A DNA stretch of 64,000 nucleotides from Candidatus Accumulibacter adjunctus (GTDB lineage Bacteria > Pseudomonadota > Gammaproteobacteria > Burkholderiales > Rhodocyclaceae): the NCBI GenBank assembly GCA_000585015.1, contig JFAX01000003.1:5576-69575 (forward strand). The letters run 5' to 3'. Shown here one piece after another: positions 37,537 to 49,985 of this stretch. Within the stretch, counting starts at the first letter, position 1. Every line of letters begins with the position of its first letter. The notes beneath the pieces were generated by a model, which made no database searches, had not been told where the DNA came from, and was given only the letters and a program-made list of their open reading frames with translations. Position numbers and translations under genes: made by a program.

Positions 37537-37926
37537 TCAGTTGAGGTCGATCGCGTGCCTTTTCAGGTCGTCGAGACCGACGATCAGCAGGCACGCCTCG
37601 TTGGTCGCAGCGAGGACGACGCGCGGCGCCACGCCGGCCTGCAGCGCTTCGCGCCAGCGCGCGGCACAGAGGCACCAGCGGTCGCCCGGCTTGAGTCCGG
37701 GGAAGGCGAACTCGGGGCGCGGCGTCGACAGGTCGTTGCCGCGCCGTTTCGAGAAATCGAGGAAGTCGGCGGTCAGCACGACGCAGACGGTGTGGCTGCC
37801 GAGGTCTTCGTCGCTGGTGTTGCAACAGCCATCGCGGAAGAAACCGGTCATCGGCTGCTCGCTGCACGAGCCGAGGATGCCGCCGAGGACGTTGCGCTGC
37901 CGGCCGCCGAAGTCGTCGGGTTTCAT
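37537..37926 (-). CDS. DUF2237 family protein
   Basis: NVLGGILGSCSEQPMTGFFRDGCCNTSDEDLGSHTVCVVLTADFLDFSKRRGNDLSTPRPEFAFPGLKPGDRWCLC. Confidence 0.93.
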   Translation of the reverse strand: MKPDDFGGRQRNVLGGILGSCSEQPMTGFFRDGCCNTSDEDLGSHTVCVVLTADFLDFSKRRGNDLSTPRPEFAFPGLKPGDRWCLCAARWREALQAGVAPRVVLAATNEACLLIVGLDDLKRHAIDLN

Positions 37927-38117
37927 GCCAGCTCGTCGATCCAGGCCTGCTGGATCGCCTCGAGGATCTTCTCGCCACAGTGCCGGGAATCGTCCTCGAA
38001 ACCGGGCAGCGCGAGGACCCAGTTCATCAGGTCGACGAAATTGACGCGCAGCGGGTCGACCTCGGGATGTGCTTCGGCCAGTTCGACGGCCACTTCATTG
38101 ATGTCGGTCCATCTCAT
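37923..38117 (-). CDS. iscX: Fe-S cluster assembly protein IscX
   Basis: [43 protein letters not shown]. Confidence 0.95.
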   Translation of the reverse strand: MRWTDINEVAVELAEAHPEVDPLRVNFVDLMNWVLALPGFEDDSRHCGEKILEAIQQAWIDELA

Positions 38118-38451
38118 CGCTTGCCGTCCTTGACCATGTTGATCGAGTAACGCGGGATCTCGATGACCAGCGGTGTCTGCCCGACGATCGCCTGGCACGA
38201 GAGGCGGGAGTCGGGCTCGAGTCCCCAGGCCTTGTCGAGCAGGTCGTCCTCCACCTCGTCGGATGGCTCGAGCGAGGCGAAGCCTTCGCGAACGATGACG
38301 TGGCAGGTCGTGCAGGCGCACGACATCTCGCAGGCGTGCTCGATGGCGATGCCGTTCTCGAGCAGGTTCTGGCAGATCGACTCGCCGGCGCGGGCGTCGA
38401 ACAGCGCGCCATCGGGACAGAGCTCGACGTGCGGCAGGACGATCATCTGGG

Positions 38452-38455
<4 letters not shown>
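38114..38455 (-). CDS. fdx: ISC-system 2Fe-2S ferredoxin
   Basis: [25 protein letters not shown]...[23 protein letters not shown]. Confidence 0.96.
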
Positions 38456-40353
<1,898 letters not shown>

Positions 40354-40411
40354 GAAGAAACGGGATCCTGAGGCTGGTTGCGGGTGCCGGCGGCTGCCGA
40401 CGGGGCTGCGG

Positions 40412-40939
40412 TCATTCTTCGCCGGCAGCGATCGCGTCGTCGATCTCCGACAGCAGCTTTTCTTCGAACATCAGCCGTCGCACCTGATCGGCGGCCTGTT
40501 CGAGATCGCGCTGCTCGTCGAGAAGAGCGGCGATCTCCTCCTCGCGTGCTGCCAGTTCGCGCTGCAGGCGATGATGCAGTCGCTCGAGTTCGTGGTGGTC
40601 GCCGGCGGCGCGTGCTTCAGCAACGGCTTCGCGCCACTCCATCTGTTCGACGAGAAAATCGGCCGGCATCGCGCTGTTGTTCTCGCTGCCGACATCGTGC
40701 CGCGCGAGTTGGAGCAGGTACCTGGCGCGCGGCAGCGGTCTGCGCAGCGTCTGGTACGCCTCGTTGACCCGCGTCGCCCATTGCTGCGACAGGCGCTTCG
40801 CACCTTCGCCGGCGCTGGCAAAGCGGTCGGGGTGCACCTGCGTCTGCAATTCGATGTAGCGCCGGTCGAGCAGCAGCGGATCGATCCGGAAGGCGGCCGG
40901 AAGACCGAAAAGCGAAAAATGGTCGGCTGCGAAGTCCAT
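40412..40939 (-). CDS. hscB: J-domain co-chaperone HscB
   Basis: [35 protein letters not shown] (HPD motif). Confidence 0.95.
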   Translation of the reverse strand: MDFAADHFSLFGLPAAFRIDPLLLDRRYIELQTQVHPDRFASAGEGAKRLSQQWATRVNEAYQTLRRPLPRARYLLQLARHDVGSENNSAMPADFLVEQMEWREAVAEARAAGDHHELERLHHRLQRELAAREEEIAALLDEQRDLEQAADQVRRLMFEEKLLSEIDDAIAAGEE

Positions 40940-41033
40940 AGCTGTGCGCGTCAGGCGTTCCGGCAAGCAGCGCGGGCCCCGCCCGTGCGCCATCTGCCGG
41001 CCGGGCGCGGGCGGCAGCGGCAAGCCGCCAACC

Positions 41034-41357
41034 TCATACGTTGAAGCTCTCGCCGCAGCCGCAGGCGTCCCTGACGTTCGGATTGTTGAAGCGGAAGCCT
41101 TCGTTGAGCCCCTCTCGCGCGTAGTCGAGCTCGGTGCCGTCGAGGTAGGGCAGGCTCTTGGGGTCGATCAGGACCTTGACGCCATGCGACTCGAACTGGA
41201 TGTCGTCAGGCTGCGCGGCATCGGCGAACTCGAGCTTGTAGGCCATTCCCGAGCAACCACTGGTGCGTACGCCGAGGCGCAGACCGATTCCCTTGCCACG
41301 TTTGACGATATAGCGCGCGACGTGCGTCGCCGCCCGCTCAGAAAGCGTCACTGCCAT
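41034..41357 (-). CDS. iscA: Fe-S assembly protein IscA
   Basis: [42 protein letters not shown]...DACGCGESF. Confidence 0.96.
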   Translation of the reverse strand: MAVTLSERAATHVARYIVKRGKGIGLRLGVRTSGCSGMAYKLEFADAAQPDDIQFESHGVKVLIDPKSLPYLDGTELDYAREGLNEGFRFNNPNVRDACGCGESFNV

Positions 41358-41392
41358 GAAAGCCGTCTCCTTTCGTCTCTGTCGCCAATCTC

Positions 41393-41782
41393 TCAGGCCT
41401 GCTCGCCGTGCTTCTTCCGGTAATCGGCCACCGCCGCCTTGATCGCGTCCTCGGCAAGGATCGAGCAATGGATCTTGACCGGTGGCAGCGCCAGCTCCTC
41501 GGCGATCTGCGTGTTGCGGATGTCCATCGCCTGGTCGATCGTCCGGCCCTTGACCCATTCGGTGACCAGCGACGACGAAGCGATCGCCGAGCCGCAGCCG
41601 TAGGTCTTGAACTTGGCGTCCTCGATGACGCCGCCCTTGCCGACCTTGATCTGCAGCTTCATCACGTCGCCGCAGGCGGGGGCGCCCACCATTCCCGTCG
41701 CCACGCCTTCCTCGTCCTTGGCGAAGGAACCGACGTTGCGCGGGTTCTCGTAGTGGTCCAGAACCTTGACACTGTATGCCAT
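41393..41782 (-). CDS. iscU: Fe-S scaffold IscU
   Basis: [14 protein letters not shown]...[15 protein letters not shown]...[21 protein letters not shown]...[19 protein letters not shown]. Confidence 0.98.
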   Translation of the reverse strand: MAYSVKVLDHYENPRNVGSFAKDEEGVATGMVGAPACGDVMKLQIKVGKGGVIEDAKFKTYGCGSAIASSSLVTEWVKGRTIDQAMDIRNTQIAEELALPPVKIHCSILAEDAIKAAVADYRKKHGEQA

Positions 41783-41810
41783 GTTGCTACTCCTTCAGTT
41801 CAGTACTGCA

Positions 41811-43022
41811 TCAATGAGCGGCCCACTGGACCGTGTTCAGGTCGACACCATCCTGGACCATCTCCCAGAGCGGCGACAGCTCGCGCAGGCGGCTGATCTT
41901 GTCGTGCAACAGCCGGATCGCGTGGTCTACCTCCTCCTCGGTCGTGAAGCGGCCGAGGGTGAAGCGGATCGAGCTGTGCGCCAGCTCATCGTTGCGCCCG
42001 AGCGCGCGCAGGACATAGGAAGGTTCGAGCGACGCCGAGGTGCAGGCCGATCCCGACGACACCGCCAGATCCTTGATCGCCATCAGCAGCGACTCACCTT
42101 CGACATAGGCGAAGCTGAGGTTCAGGTTGTGCGGCACGCGATGCTCCATGTCGCCGTTGACATAGACTTCCTCGATGTCCGACAGGCCGCGCAGCAGGCG
42201 GTCGCGCAGCATGCGGATGCGTTCGTTCTCGGCACCCATTTCCAGCCGCGCCAGGCGGAACGCCTCGCCCATGCCGACGATCTGGTGCGTCGGCAGGGTT
42301 CCGGAACGAAAACCACGCTCGTGCCCGCCGCCATGCATCTGCGCGTTCAGGCGGACGCGCGGCTTGCGCCGCACGTAGAGGGCGCCGACTCCCTTGGGTC
42401 CGTAGGTCTTGTGGGCGGAGAAGCTCATCAGGTCGACCTTCAGCGTCTCCAGATCGATCGCCACCTTGCCCGTCGCCTGCGCCGCGTCGACATGCAGCAG
42501 GATGCCGCGACTGCGGCAGATTTCACCCATCTCGGCGATCGGCTGGATGACGCCGATCTCGTTGTTGACGAACATCACCGAGGCGAGGGTGGTGTCCGGT
42601 CGCAGGGCCGCGGTGAAGGCTGCGAGGTCGACCAGTCCGTTCTCCTGCACATCGAGGTAGGTGACGGTGAAGCCCTGCCGCTCGAGTTCGCGACAGGTGT
42701 CGAGGACCGCCTTGTGCTCGGTCTTGACCGTCACCAGGTGTTTTCCCTTGCCGGAATAGAACTGTGCCGCCCCTTTCAGCGCCAGATTGTTCGACTCGGT
42801 GGCGCCGGAGGTCCAGACGATCTCCTTCGGATCGGCATGGACCAGCTTCGCCACTTCCTCGCGCGCCTCCTCGACCGCCGCTTCGGCTTCCCAGCCGAAG
42901 GAATGCGAGCGCGAAGCGGGGTTGCCGAACTTCTCGACGAGATAGGGGATCATCCTCTCCGCCACTCGCGGATCCACCGGCGTGGTGGCCGAGTAGTCGA
43001 GGTAGATGGGCAGCTTCAACAT
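41811..43022 (-). CDS. iscS: Cysteine desulfurase IscS
   Basis: [24 protein letters not shown]...[18 protein letters not shown]...[21 protein letters not shown]. Confidence 0.98.
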   Translation of the reverse strand: MLKLPIYLDYSATTPVDPRVAERMIPYLVEKFGNPASRSHSFGWEAEAAVEEAREEVAKLVHADPKEIVWTSGATESNNLALKGAAQFYSGKGKHLVTVKTEHKAVLDTCRELERQGFTVTYLDVQENGLVDLAAFTAALRPDTTLASVMFVNNEIGVIQPIAEMGEICRSRGILLHVDAAQATGKVAIDLETLKVDLMSFSAHKTYGPKGVGALYVRRKPRVRLNAQMHGGGHERGFRSGTLPTHQIVGMGEAFRLARLEMGAENERIRMLRDRLLRGLSDIEEVYVNGDMEHRVPHNLNLSFAYVEGESLLMAIKDLAVSSGSACTSASLEPSYVLRALGRNDELAHSSIRFTLGRFTTEEEVDHAIRLLHDKISRLRELSPLWEMVQDGVDLNTVQWAAH

Positions 43023-43109
43023 GGTTCTTGCTCCGGGTTGTGGAAATCGGCGTCCGGCTCGTCGCCGCTGCCGTCGTTGCCGGCAGGCGTCGGCCAACTC
43101 ACTCGCCGC

Positions 43110-44267
43110 TCAGACAGCCATGGCCGTCAATCGTTGCAGCCGGTCGACGGTCGATCGCAGGGTGGCGAGAAAGCCTGCCACCTGTTCCTCGGTGTTGCCA
43201 CGGCCCAGGCTGACACGTACCGCGCCGCGCGCCAGTTCATCGGCGACGCCCATCGCGCGCAGCACGTGCGAGGGTTCCGGGTTCGCGCTCGAGCAGGCGG
43301 CGCCGCTGGCCACGGCGTAGCCGGCGCGGTCGAGATGGCCGACCAGCGTCTCGCCATCGACGCCGGCGAAGGCGAAATAGACGGTGTTCGGCAGGCGTTT
43401 TGCAGCGAGCCCGAAGATCTGCCCACCGAACGCGACCAGTCCTTCCTCGAGCTGCGTCCGCAGCCGGTCGAGCTGGCTGGCAAGCGCGGCGCGTCGCTCG
43501 ATCGCGAGTTGGCAGGCGACGCCGAAACCGACGATCGCGGCGACGTTCTCGGTCCCCGAACGCAGGCCGCGCTCATGGCCACCACCGGCGATCAGCGGTT
43601 CGAGCTCGAGGCGCTTGTCGAGGATCAGCGCCGCTGCGCCCTTCGGTCCGCCCATCTTGTGCGCCGACAGCGTCAGCGCGTGCACGCCGCAACCGTTGAG
43701 GCGACGGAAATCGAGCGGCACCTTGCCAAAGGCCTGTACCGCGTCGCTGTGAAACCAGGCACCGGCGGCCCGGGCGCTCGCGGCCAGCGGCTCGACGTCC
43801 TCGATGACACCGGTTTCGTTGTTGGCGAGCAGGAGCGAGACGATCTTCGGCTTGCGCGCCATCACCGCTGCGTAGCGCTCGCGATCGATCCGACCGGCAG
43901 GGTCTGTCGGCAGCTTCTCCAGGTTCCAGCCGCGCCGTGCGAGTTGCTCGGCCGGTCTGAGAACGCACGGGTGATCGGCGGCACCGACGGCCAGCAGGCC
44001 CGGCCTGAGGCAGGCGGCGGCGCCCTTGAGCAGCAGGTTGTTGGCTTCGGAGCCGCCGCTGGTGAAGACGACTTCGCTGGCGTGGGCGCCGACCGCGGCC
44101 GCCACCTGCGCCCGCGCCTCATCGATCGCCCGTCGCGCCGCCCGGCCATACTCGTGCCGGCTGGAGGCATTGCCGAACTGCTGCGAGAAGTAGGGCAACA
44201 TCGCCTCGACCACCGCCGGGTCGACCGGGGTCGTGGCGTTGTGGTCGAAATAGACGGGCGCGAACAT
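43110..44267 (-). CDS. Second cysteine desulfurase, NifS/IscS-like
   Basis: VYFDHNATTPVDPAVVEAMLPYF...LTLSAHKMGGPKGAAALIL...ASGAACSSANPEPSHVLRAMG. Confidence 0.95.
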   Translation of the reverse strand: MFAPVYFDHNATTPVDPAVVEAMLPYFSQQFGNASSRHEYGRAARRAIDEARAQVAAAVGAHASEVVFTSGGSEANNLLLKGAAACLRPGLLAVGAADHPCVLRPAEQLARRGWNLEKLPTDPAGRIDRERYAAVMARKPKIVSLLLANNETGVIEDVEPLAASARAAGAWFHSDAVQAFGKVPLDFRRLNGCGVHALTLSAHKMGGPKGAAALILDKRLELEPLIAGGGHERGLRSGTENVAAIVGFGVACQLAIERRAALASQLDRLRTQLEEGLVAFGGQIFGLAAKRLPNTVYFAFAGVDGETLVGHLDRAGYAVASGAACSSANPEPSHVLRAMGVADELARGAVRVSLGRGNTEEQVAGFLATLRSTVDRLQRLTAMAV

Positions 44268-44323
44268 GAAGCTGCGAATGCTCAGCAGTCGTCGATCAAC
44301 CGACTCGATCCCTTCTCCGCCTC

Positions 44324-44815
44324 TCAGCCGCCGACCGCCATGGTCTTGGCGTTGCGCGACTTCTGCCGGCTGCGCCGCGCATCCTGCAGGATCGCGACGT
44401 GGCCGCTCCGGCGTATCTGCTGGTCGACGAGTTCGGACAGGCTGACCGAACTGAGATACTCGTACATCTTGTCGTTCAGCGTGGCCCACAGTTCGTGCGT
44501 CATGCAGCGCTCGTCGTCGTGACAGTTCTCCCGGCCACCACACTGCGTCGCATCGAGCGGTTCATCGACGGCGCGGATGATGTCGGTGACGGTCATCTGG
44601 GTGGTTGGGCGGGCCAGGCAGTAACCACCGCCGGGGCCGCGCACGCTCTCGACCAGGCCGTAGCGGCGCAGTTTGCCGAACAGTTGCTCGAGATAGGAAA
44701 GGGAAATCTTCTGGCGGTCGCTGATGCCGGCCAGAGAAACCGGACCGTCGCTGCAGCGCAGCGCCAGGTCAATCATCGCTGTGACGGCGAAACGTCCTTT
44801 TGTTGTCAGTCGCAT
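44324..44815 (-). CDS. iscR: Rrf2-family regulator IscR
   Basis: MRLTTKGRFAVTAMIDLALRCSDGPVSLAGISDRQKISLSYLEQLFGKLRRYGLVESVRGPGGGY; three-Cys motif CGGRENCHDDERCMTH. Confidence 0.97.
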   Translation of the reverse strand: MRLTTKGRFAVTAMIDLALRCSDGPVSLAGISDRQKISLSYLEQLFGKLRRYGLVESVRGPGGGYCLARPTTQMTVTDIIRAVDEPLDATQCGGRENCHDDERCMTHELWATLNDKMYEYLSSVSLSELVDQQIRRSGHVAILQDARRSRQKSRNAKTMAVGG

Positions 44816-44851
44816 GGCTCCTCCTTGTAGAGCGGTTGTTCGGACAATTGA

Positions 44852-44880
44852 AATATAGTGCAACGGCGGCGATTAGTCAA
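44852..44880 (-). promoter_or_regulatory. iscR promoter with an overlapping IscR half-site
   Basis: TTGACT-(17 bp)-TATATT; upstream ATAGTTGACTA (44874-44884) matches the ATASYYGACTR half-site. Confidence 0.7.
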
Positions 44881-45625
44881 CTATTTTACTCAGGTATTGC
44901 GGGTCGAACGGGTCACTGCGCAGCAGTTCGCCGTCAACCTCGACTCCGGCTGCCTCGACCCGCGTCAGCAACAGGGCAAAACGGCGGTCCACCTCGACGG
45001 CATGGTCGAGCAGGCCGTGAATCGCCTTCGCCAGCGGATCGTCCTGATCCGCCGCCAGGGCATAGGCGGAAAAGCCGAGTTGCCCGGCCATCTCCTCCCG
45101 CTTCTGCGCCTGCGCCGGGTCGATGATGCGGGCAGGGTTGCCAACGGCGGTGGCGCCCGCTGGAACATTCTTGACGACCACCGCATTCGAGCCCACCTTG
45201 GCCGATGCGCCGACCGTGATCGGTCCGAGCACCTTGGCGCCGGCGCCGACGACGACGCCGTTTTCGAGAGTCGGATGTCGTCTGCCCTTGTTCCACGAGG
45301 TGCCGCCGAGGGTGACGCCGTGGTAGAGGGTGACGTCGTCGCCGATCACCGCCGTCTCGCCGATGACGACACCCATGCCGTGATCGATGAACAGGCGGCG
45401 GCCGATCTCCGCCCCCGGGTGAATCTCGATGCCGGTCAGGAAACGCCCGAAATGCGAGACCAGGCGGCCGAACCAGCGCAGTCGATGGGTCCACAGCCAG
45501 TGCGCGAGGCGATGCGAGGCCATGGCATGGACGCCCGGGTAACAGGTCAGCACCTCCCAGAAGGTCCGGGCAGCGGGATCGCGGTCGAAAACCGACTGGA
45601 TGTCTTCGCGCAGGTGGCTGAACAT
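44873..45625 (-). CDS. cysE: Serine O-acetyltransferase CysE
   Basis: [45 protein letters not shown]...[65 protein letters not shown]. Confidence 0.97.
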   Translation of the reverse strand: MFSHLREDIQSVFDRDPAARTFWEVLTCYPGVHAMASHRLAHWLWTHRLRWFGRLVSHFGRFLTGIEIHPGAEIGRRLFIDHGMGVVIGETAVIGDDVTLYHGVTLGGTSWNKGRRHPTLENGVVVGAGAKVLGPITVGASAKVGSNAVVVKNVPAGATAVGNPARIIDPAQAQKREEMAGQLGFSAYALAADQDDPLAKAIHGLLDHAVEVDRRFALLLTRVEAAGVEVDGELLRSDPFDPQYLSKIVD

Positions 45626-45676
45626 GGGGTGGAAGTCCTTGAGCGGGGCAACGGAAAAGCTTGGCGCCATTGTACA

Positions 45677-45701
45677 ATAGCCGACCAATTTAGTCACCTA
45701 T
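45677..45701 (-). promoter_or_regulatory. Candidate type-1 IscR box upstream of cysE
   Basis: - strand ATAGGTGACTAAATTGGTCGGCTAT vs ATASYYGACTRWWWYAGTCRRSTAT: about 2 mismatches over 25 bp; overlaps a GTGACT-17-TACAAT promoter-like sequence. Confidence 0.65.
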
Positions 45702-46490
45702 GCCTTCGCGGCGATCGACGTGCCCGGCGTTGCTCTGCCGTTCGACCGCATCGAGCAGGCCGCGCAGGATGTTGATCTCGTCGCGTTCGAGTGCGGCGCG
45801 CCCGAACAGGCGCCGCAGCTTGGGCAGCAGCCGGCGTGGGCGTTGCGGGTCGAGGAAGCCGCTGTGCACCATCACCCGTTCGAGATGTTGATAGAAGCGC
45901 TCGATGTCTTGGTGGCTCGCCGGTGGCGACGCGAAGGCGACGGTCCTGGTGCACGGCGGCGGGTCATTGTCGAAGGCCGCGAGGCGCAGCTCATAGGCGA
46001 GGACCTGCACCGCTGCCGCGAGGTTGAGCGAGCCATAGTCCGGGTTTGCCGGGATGAACACCGTGCGCTGGCAGCGTTGCACCTCGACATTCGACAGGCC
46101 AGCACTCTCGTTGCCAAAAAGCAGTGCCACCTCGCCATCGCCGGTCCTTGCCAGGATCTCTGCCGCCGCGGCGCGCGCCGCCAGCGGTGGCGGTCCGAGA
46201 TTTCGCTGGCGCGCCGTCACGGCGCAGGCGAAGCGGGTATCCGCGAGGGCCTCGTCGACGCTGCTGCACACCCGTGCGGCAGCGAGCAGATCGTCGGCGC
46301 CAGCCGAGCGGGCGCGCGCTTCGTCGTCCGGGAAACGCTTCGGGTTGACCAGCAGCAGGCGCGTCAGTCCCATCGTCTTCATGGCCCGGGCGGCGGCGCC
46401 GATGTTGCCGGGATGGCTGGTGTGCGAGAGGACGACGCGGACACGCTCGAGCGGCAGCTGCGAAGGATCGGCCCCGGCGGCGCGGTTCAT
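45690..46490 (-). CDS. trmJ: tRNA (Cm32/Um32) methyltransferase TrmJ
   Basis: [53 protein letters not shown]...[49 protein letters not shown]. Confidence 0.96.
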   Translation of the reverse strand: MNRAAGADPSQLPLERVRVVLSHTSHPGNIGAAARAMKTMGLTRLLLVNPKRFPDDEARARSAGADDLLAAARVCSSVDEALADTRFACAVTARQRNLGPPPLAARAAAAEILARTGDGEVALLFGNESAGLSNVEVQRCQRTVFIPANPDYGSLNLAAAVQVLAYELRLAAFDNDPPPCTRTVAFASPPASHQDIERFYQHLERVMVHSGFLDPQRPRRLLPKLRRLFGRAALERDEINILRGLLDAVERQSNAGHVDRREGIGD

Positions 46491-46556
46491 ATTAGAATCG
46501 GGGCTCCTCCACCCCAACCGGGCGACCGCGGCCGCCCGTCAGGTTCACCAGCAGAC

Positions 46557-47366
46557 ATGCATCCAGCTCTGAACATCATCATCAAGGCGGCGCGCCGCGC
46601 CAGCCAGATCATCAATCGTGCCGCGCTGGACATCGAGCACCTGCAGGTCACCAGCAAGCGCCAGAACGACTTCGTCACCGAGGTGGACAAGGCGGCGGAG
46701 GCGGCGATCATCGACATCCTGCGCGAGGCCTATCCGGAGTACGGGATTCTAGCAGAAGAGTCTGGCCAGGTCGCCGGCAGGGCTGCCGGCAGCGAGTACC
46801 AGTGGATCATCGATCCGCTCGATGGCACGACCAACTTCATACATGGCTTTCCGCAATATGCCATCTCGATCGCACTGGCGCATCGTGGACAGGTCACTCA
46901 GGCGGTCGTCTACGACACGGTGCGCAACGAGATGTTCAGCGCCAGCAAGGGTGGCGGTGCCTTCCTCAACGATCGCCGCATCCGGGTCAGCAAGTGCCTG
47001 CGCCTCGAAGAGGCGCTGATCGGGACCGGTTTTCCCTATCGGGTCTACGAGCACATCGACACCTATCTCGCCATCTTCAAGGATCTGGCGCGCCGGTCGG
47101 CGGGAATCCGGCGGCCGGGAGCCGCGTCGCTCGATCTCGCCTACGTCGCCTGCGGTCGTTTCGATGGCTTCTGGGAATTCGGCCTGTCGCCGTGGGACAT
47201 CGCCGGTGGGGCGCTCCTGATCAGTGAAGCCGGTGGCCTGATCGGTGATCTGGCGGGCAACGAAGGCTACCTGCAGACCGGCAACGTGGTTGCCGGCACG
47301 CCGAAGGTCTTCGCCCAGCTGCTGCAGGTGATCGACGCCCACCGGACGCCGCTGCTGCCGGCCTGA
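46557..47366 (+). CDS. suhB: Inositol-1-monophosphatase family protein, SuhB-like
   Basis: MHPALNIIIKAARRASQIINRAALDIEHLQVTSKRQNDFVTEVDKAAEAAIIDILREAYPEYGILAEESG...WIIDPLDGTTNFIHGFPQYAISIAL. Confidence 0.95.
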   Translation: MHPALNIIIKAARRASQIINRAALDIEHLQVTSKRQNDFVTEVDKAAEAAIIDILREAYPEYGILAEESGQVAGRAAGSEYQWIIDPLDGTTNFIHGFPQYAISIALAHRGQVTQAVVYDTVRNEMFSASKGGGAFLNDRRIRVSKCLRLEEALIGTGFPYRVYEHIDTYLAIFKDLARRSAGIRRPGAASLDLAYVACGRFDGFWEFGLSPWDIAGGALLISEAGGLIGDLAGNEGYLQTGNVVAGTPKVFAQLLQVIDAHRTPLLPA

Positions 47367-47432
47367 GTGGCTTGAGGTGGTCGTCGCGCGCCGGACGCAG
47401 CGTGCGCAAACGATCGCTGCGCGACGCGCCCG

Positions 47433-47897
47433 TCAACCGTCGTTGATGCCCCAGGTTCCCGGAGCTGGCGGCGGTGATCCCGGCTGTTGCGGAGGGGTCA
47501 TCGGCGGGCGCACATCGGCAGGACGACGGTAATCGTAGCTACGCCGCTGCTCCTCGCGACGGCGCCACTCGTCACGCGCCTCGCGCTCGCGGCGCTCTTC
47601 CTTGGCGGCACGCTTGTTTTCGCGCTCCGCCTCCTGTCGTCCGCGCTCATAGCCGCGCTCGTAGTCCTGGCCGCCGTAGCGGTTGTAGCCCTGCTGCCGC
47701 TGCGCGTCGCGGTAACCTCGATCGTAGGCGTCACGCTGGTCGTACGACGGCTGCCCGTAGCCCGGCTGGCGGCCGTAGGAATAGCCGTCGTAAGGGCGAT
47801 CGTATTGATCGTATTGGGGATTGGAGTCGCAACCGGTGACGGCGACGAGGCCGCCCATGACGGCGGCCAGGGAGAGGCGTCTGAGGTCAGGGTACAT
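47433..47897 (-). CDS. Small Tyr/Arg/Gln-rich lipoprotein
   Basis: MYPDLRRLSLAAVMGGLVAVTGCDSNPQYDQYDRPYDGYSYGRQ (lipobox-like LVAVTGC). Confidence 0.8.
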   Translation of the reverse strand: MYPDLRRLSLAAVMGGLVAVTGCDSNPQYDQYDRPYDGYSYGRQPGYGQPSYDQRDAYDRGYRDAQRQQGYNRYGGQDYERGYERGRQEAERENKRAAKEERREREARDEWRRREEQRRSYDYRRPADVRPPMTPPQQPGSPPPAPGTWGINDG

Positions 47898-48099
47898 GCT
47901 GGAATTCCTCCGGGGTCGTTGCTGCGAATTGGGCATGTGGCTGGCGGGAAGGTTCGCAATCACCGCCTTCCGCCCGCCCGGCAAGTCGAGCGAAGAACGC
48001 GCCCGTCGTCGGCAGGACAGCTCGTCGCATGCCGGCAAGGATAAACCATCCTCGGCGCTTGGTGGGCGTGGCCGGCCAGTCACGCTCTCCCGCCGCGGC

Positions 48100-49725
48100 T
48101 CAGGCGCTGCGCAGCCGGCACAGGCGAGTCAGCCAGATGGCCGCGAAGGGCAGCACCAGCCCGAGGACGATGGCAGTCAGGAAAAGGCTGCCGAGTTCGC
48201 CGTAGTCGGCCGCCACCTTGATGGCCTGGGTCGCCGGGTCGCGTACCTCGCGGCTGACCTGGTAGATCTGGTTGAGGTACTTGGTTCCAAGCTGCGAAGC
48301 CGACAGCGCCAGGTTGGTGAACGAGGCCATCACCGCGAAGTAGGTCGCCTTCAGGCCGGCGGGCGCCGAGTTGGCGATCCACGCCAGCATCGGGACCATC
48401 GCGATCTGCCCGAGAGGCGACTCGAGTGCCGTATCGATCAGCGCGATGAAGCGGGCGTCGACGATGCCGCCAGTGTGCGCCGCAGTCCATTCGTGCAGGC
48501 CGTGGTACATGCCGAGCGTCGGCAGGCTGAGCAGTGTTCCGGCGACGGTGAGGAAAGCGACGATGTGGGCGATCGACCGTTCGCCCATGAAGCGGCGGAA
48601 GAGGAAGAGTCCAAGCAGCGTCAGCACGCTCGAGAGCAGCGACAGCCTGGCGAGGAAGGACTGGTCGAAGCCGAGGACGTCGATCATCCACCAGGTCGAG
48701 CCGGCGCCGGGACCGGGGATGGCGCGGAAGACGAAGATGATGATCGCCGTCCCGAGCAGCGTTCGCCGCGCATCCTGGTCCAGTTCGCGCATCAGCCGCG
48801 CCATCAGGAAGCTGATGATGGCGAAGGATCCGAAGAAGATGATCTCCTGCCCGAACTCGAACTGCGCCAGGCCGACGCCCAGGCTGAAGGCGACGAAGGC
48901 CGCACTGCCGCCGAGAATCCACCAGTTCGGTCGCACCGCTTCGAGCGGTGGCTCGAGCAACGCCCGCAGGCGCTCCTCGTCGAAGCCGCGCGCGCGCAGC
49001 CGTCGCTCGTCGCGCCGGCGGAGCAACGCGGCGAGCACGACGCCGGCCACCGAGACCGGCGGAATCAGCAGCGCCATGCCATAGACCTCGGCATAGACGG
49101 CGACCTTTGCCGTCTGCGGCAGCGTCTCTACGCCCTGGAACATGAGGACGTTGATGACCGACACGAGCACGCCGCCGCCGATGATCGCCACCCGGCCGAG
49201 GGTCTGCAGCGTCGTGTTCATCAGTCGCCGCGTCTCCGCAGGCAGCGGCTGCCCGTGTTCGTCGACGCGCGGCACCGCCTCGACGGTCATCGCATCGGCG
49301 ACGACGTCCTGGATGACATAGCCGACCGGTGACAGCAGTGCCGAGACGACGAACCATGCTTCGAGCGACATGATGGCGCCCATGCGCAGCGGTTCGGCCA
49401 CCAGCCCGTACATGATCAGCAGGCTGCTGGCGATCAGCGCCGCACCGAGCCATACCAGGGCCGCCTTGTGGCGCCAGATCAGGTCGACCAGGTGCCCGAC
49501 CGGCATCTTCAGTGCCCATGGGATTCCCGCCCAGAAGCCGAGGGCGGCGAGGAATGCGGCCGACAGTCCGAGGTGCTCCTTGACGAAGAAGGTGCCGACG
49601 ATGCCGGTCAGCCCGGATACGCCGGCAGCGACGTAAACCATCAGTGGCGGCAGGAAGGAGAGCCGCATCTCGCGGCCGAGTTCGAGGATGTTGCGGTCGA
49701 GCCAGTGGCGGATGGTCGTGAGCAA
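48100..49725 (-). CDS. MFS/BT1-like multi-pass transporter
   Basis: About 12 hydrophobic segments; MRLSFLPPLMVYVAAGVSGLTGIVGTFFVKEHLGLSAAFLAALGFWAGIPWALKMPVGHLVDL. Start uncertain (TTG 49725 or ATG 49669). Confidence 0.85.
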   Translation of the reverse strand: MLTTIRHWLDRNILELGREMRLSFLPPLMVYVAAGVSGLTGIVGTFFVKEHLGLSAAFLAALGFWAGIPWALKMPVGHLVDLIWRHKAALVWLGAALIASSLLIMYGLVAEPLRMGAIMSLEAWFVVSALLSPVGYVIQDVVADAMTVEAVPRVDEHGQPLPAETRRLMNTTLQTLGRVAIIGGGVLVSVINVLMFQGVETLPQTAKVAVYAEVYGMALLIPPVSVAGVVLAALLRRRDERRLRARGFDEERLRALLEPPLEAVRPNWWILGGSAAFVAFSLGVGLAQFEFGQEIIFFGSFAIISFLMARLMRELDQDARRTLLGTAIIIFVFRAIPGPGAGSTWWMIDVLGFDQSFLARLSLLSSVLTLLGLFLFRRFMGERSIAHIVAFLTVAGTLLSLPTLGMYHGLHEWTAAHTGGIVDARFIALIDTALESPLGQIAMVPMLAWIANSAPAGLKATYFAVMASFTNLALSASQLGTKYLNQIYQVSREVRDPATQAIKVAADYGELGSLFLTAIVLGLVLPFAAIWLTRLCRLRSA

Positions 49726-49985
49726 GGCGGAGCTCCGGGAATTCTCGTGCGGCGTCGGGCGCGGCGGGCGCAGCGCGTGCGGGGGGTGCGGCGGCGGCCG
49801 TTGGTGTCGCCATTGTGCACCAAGCAGGCGCCGCGCGGGGAACAGGGCGCGCCGGCGCCGCTGCTTCACCTGCCGGGCGAATGGCCGTAGACTAGGGCGC
49901 GCGCGGTCTGCCGGCCGCATCCCGATGCCGGACGGGCTGGCAGGGGAGGGCACGAAGCCGGTGGGCGCAGAGTGCGGAGGCGCGG

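Noticed and set aside
41766-44522. 918-aa + strand ORF
   Set aside because: Antisense to the two cysteine desulfurase genes.
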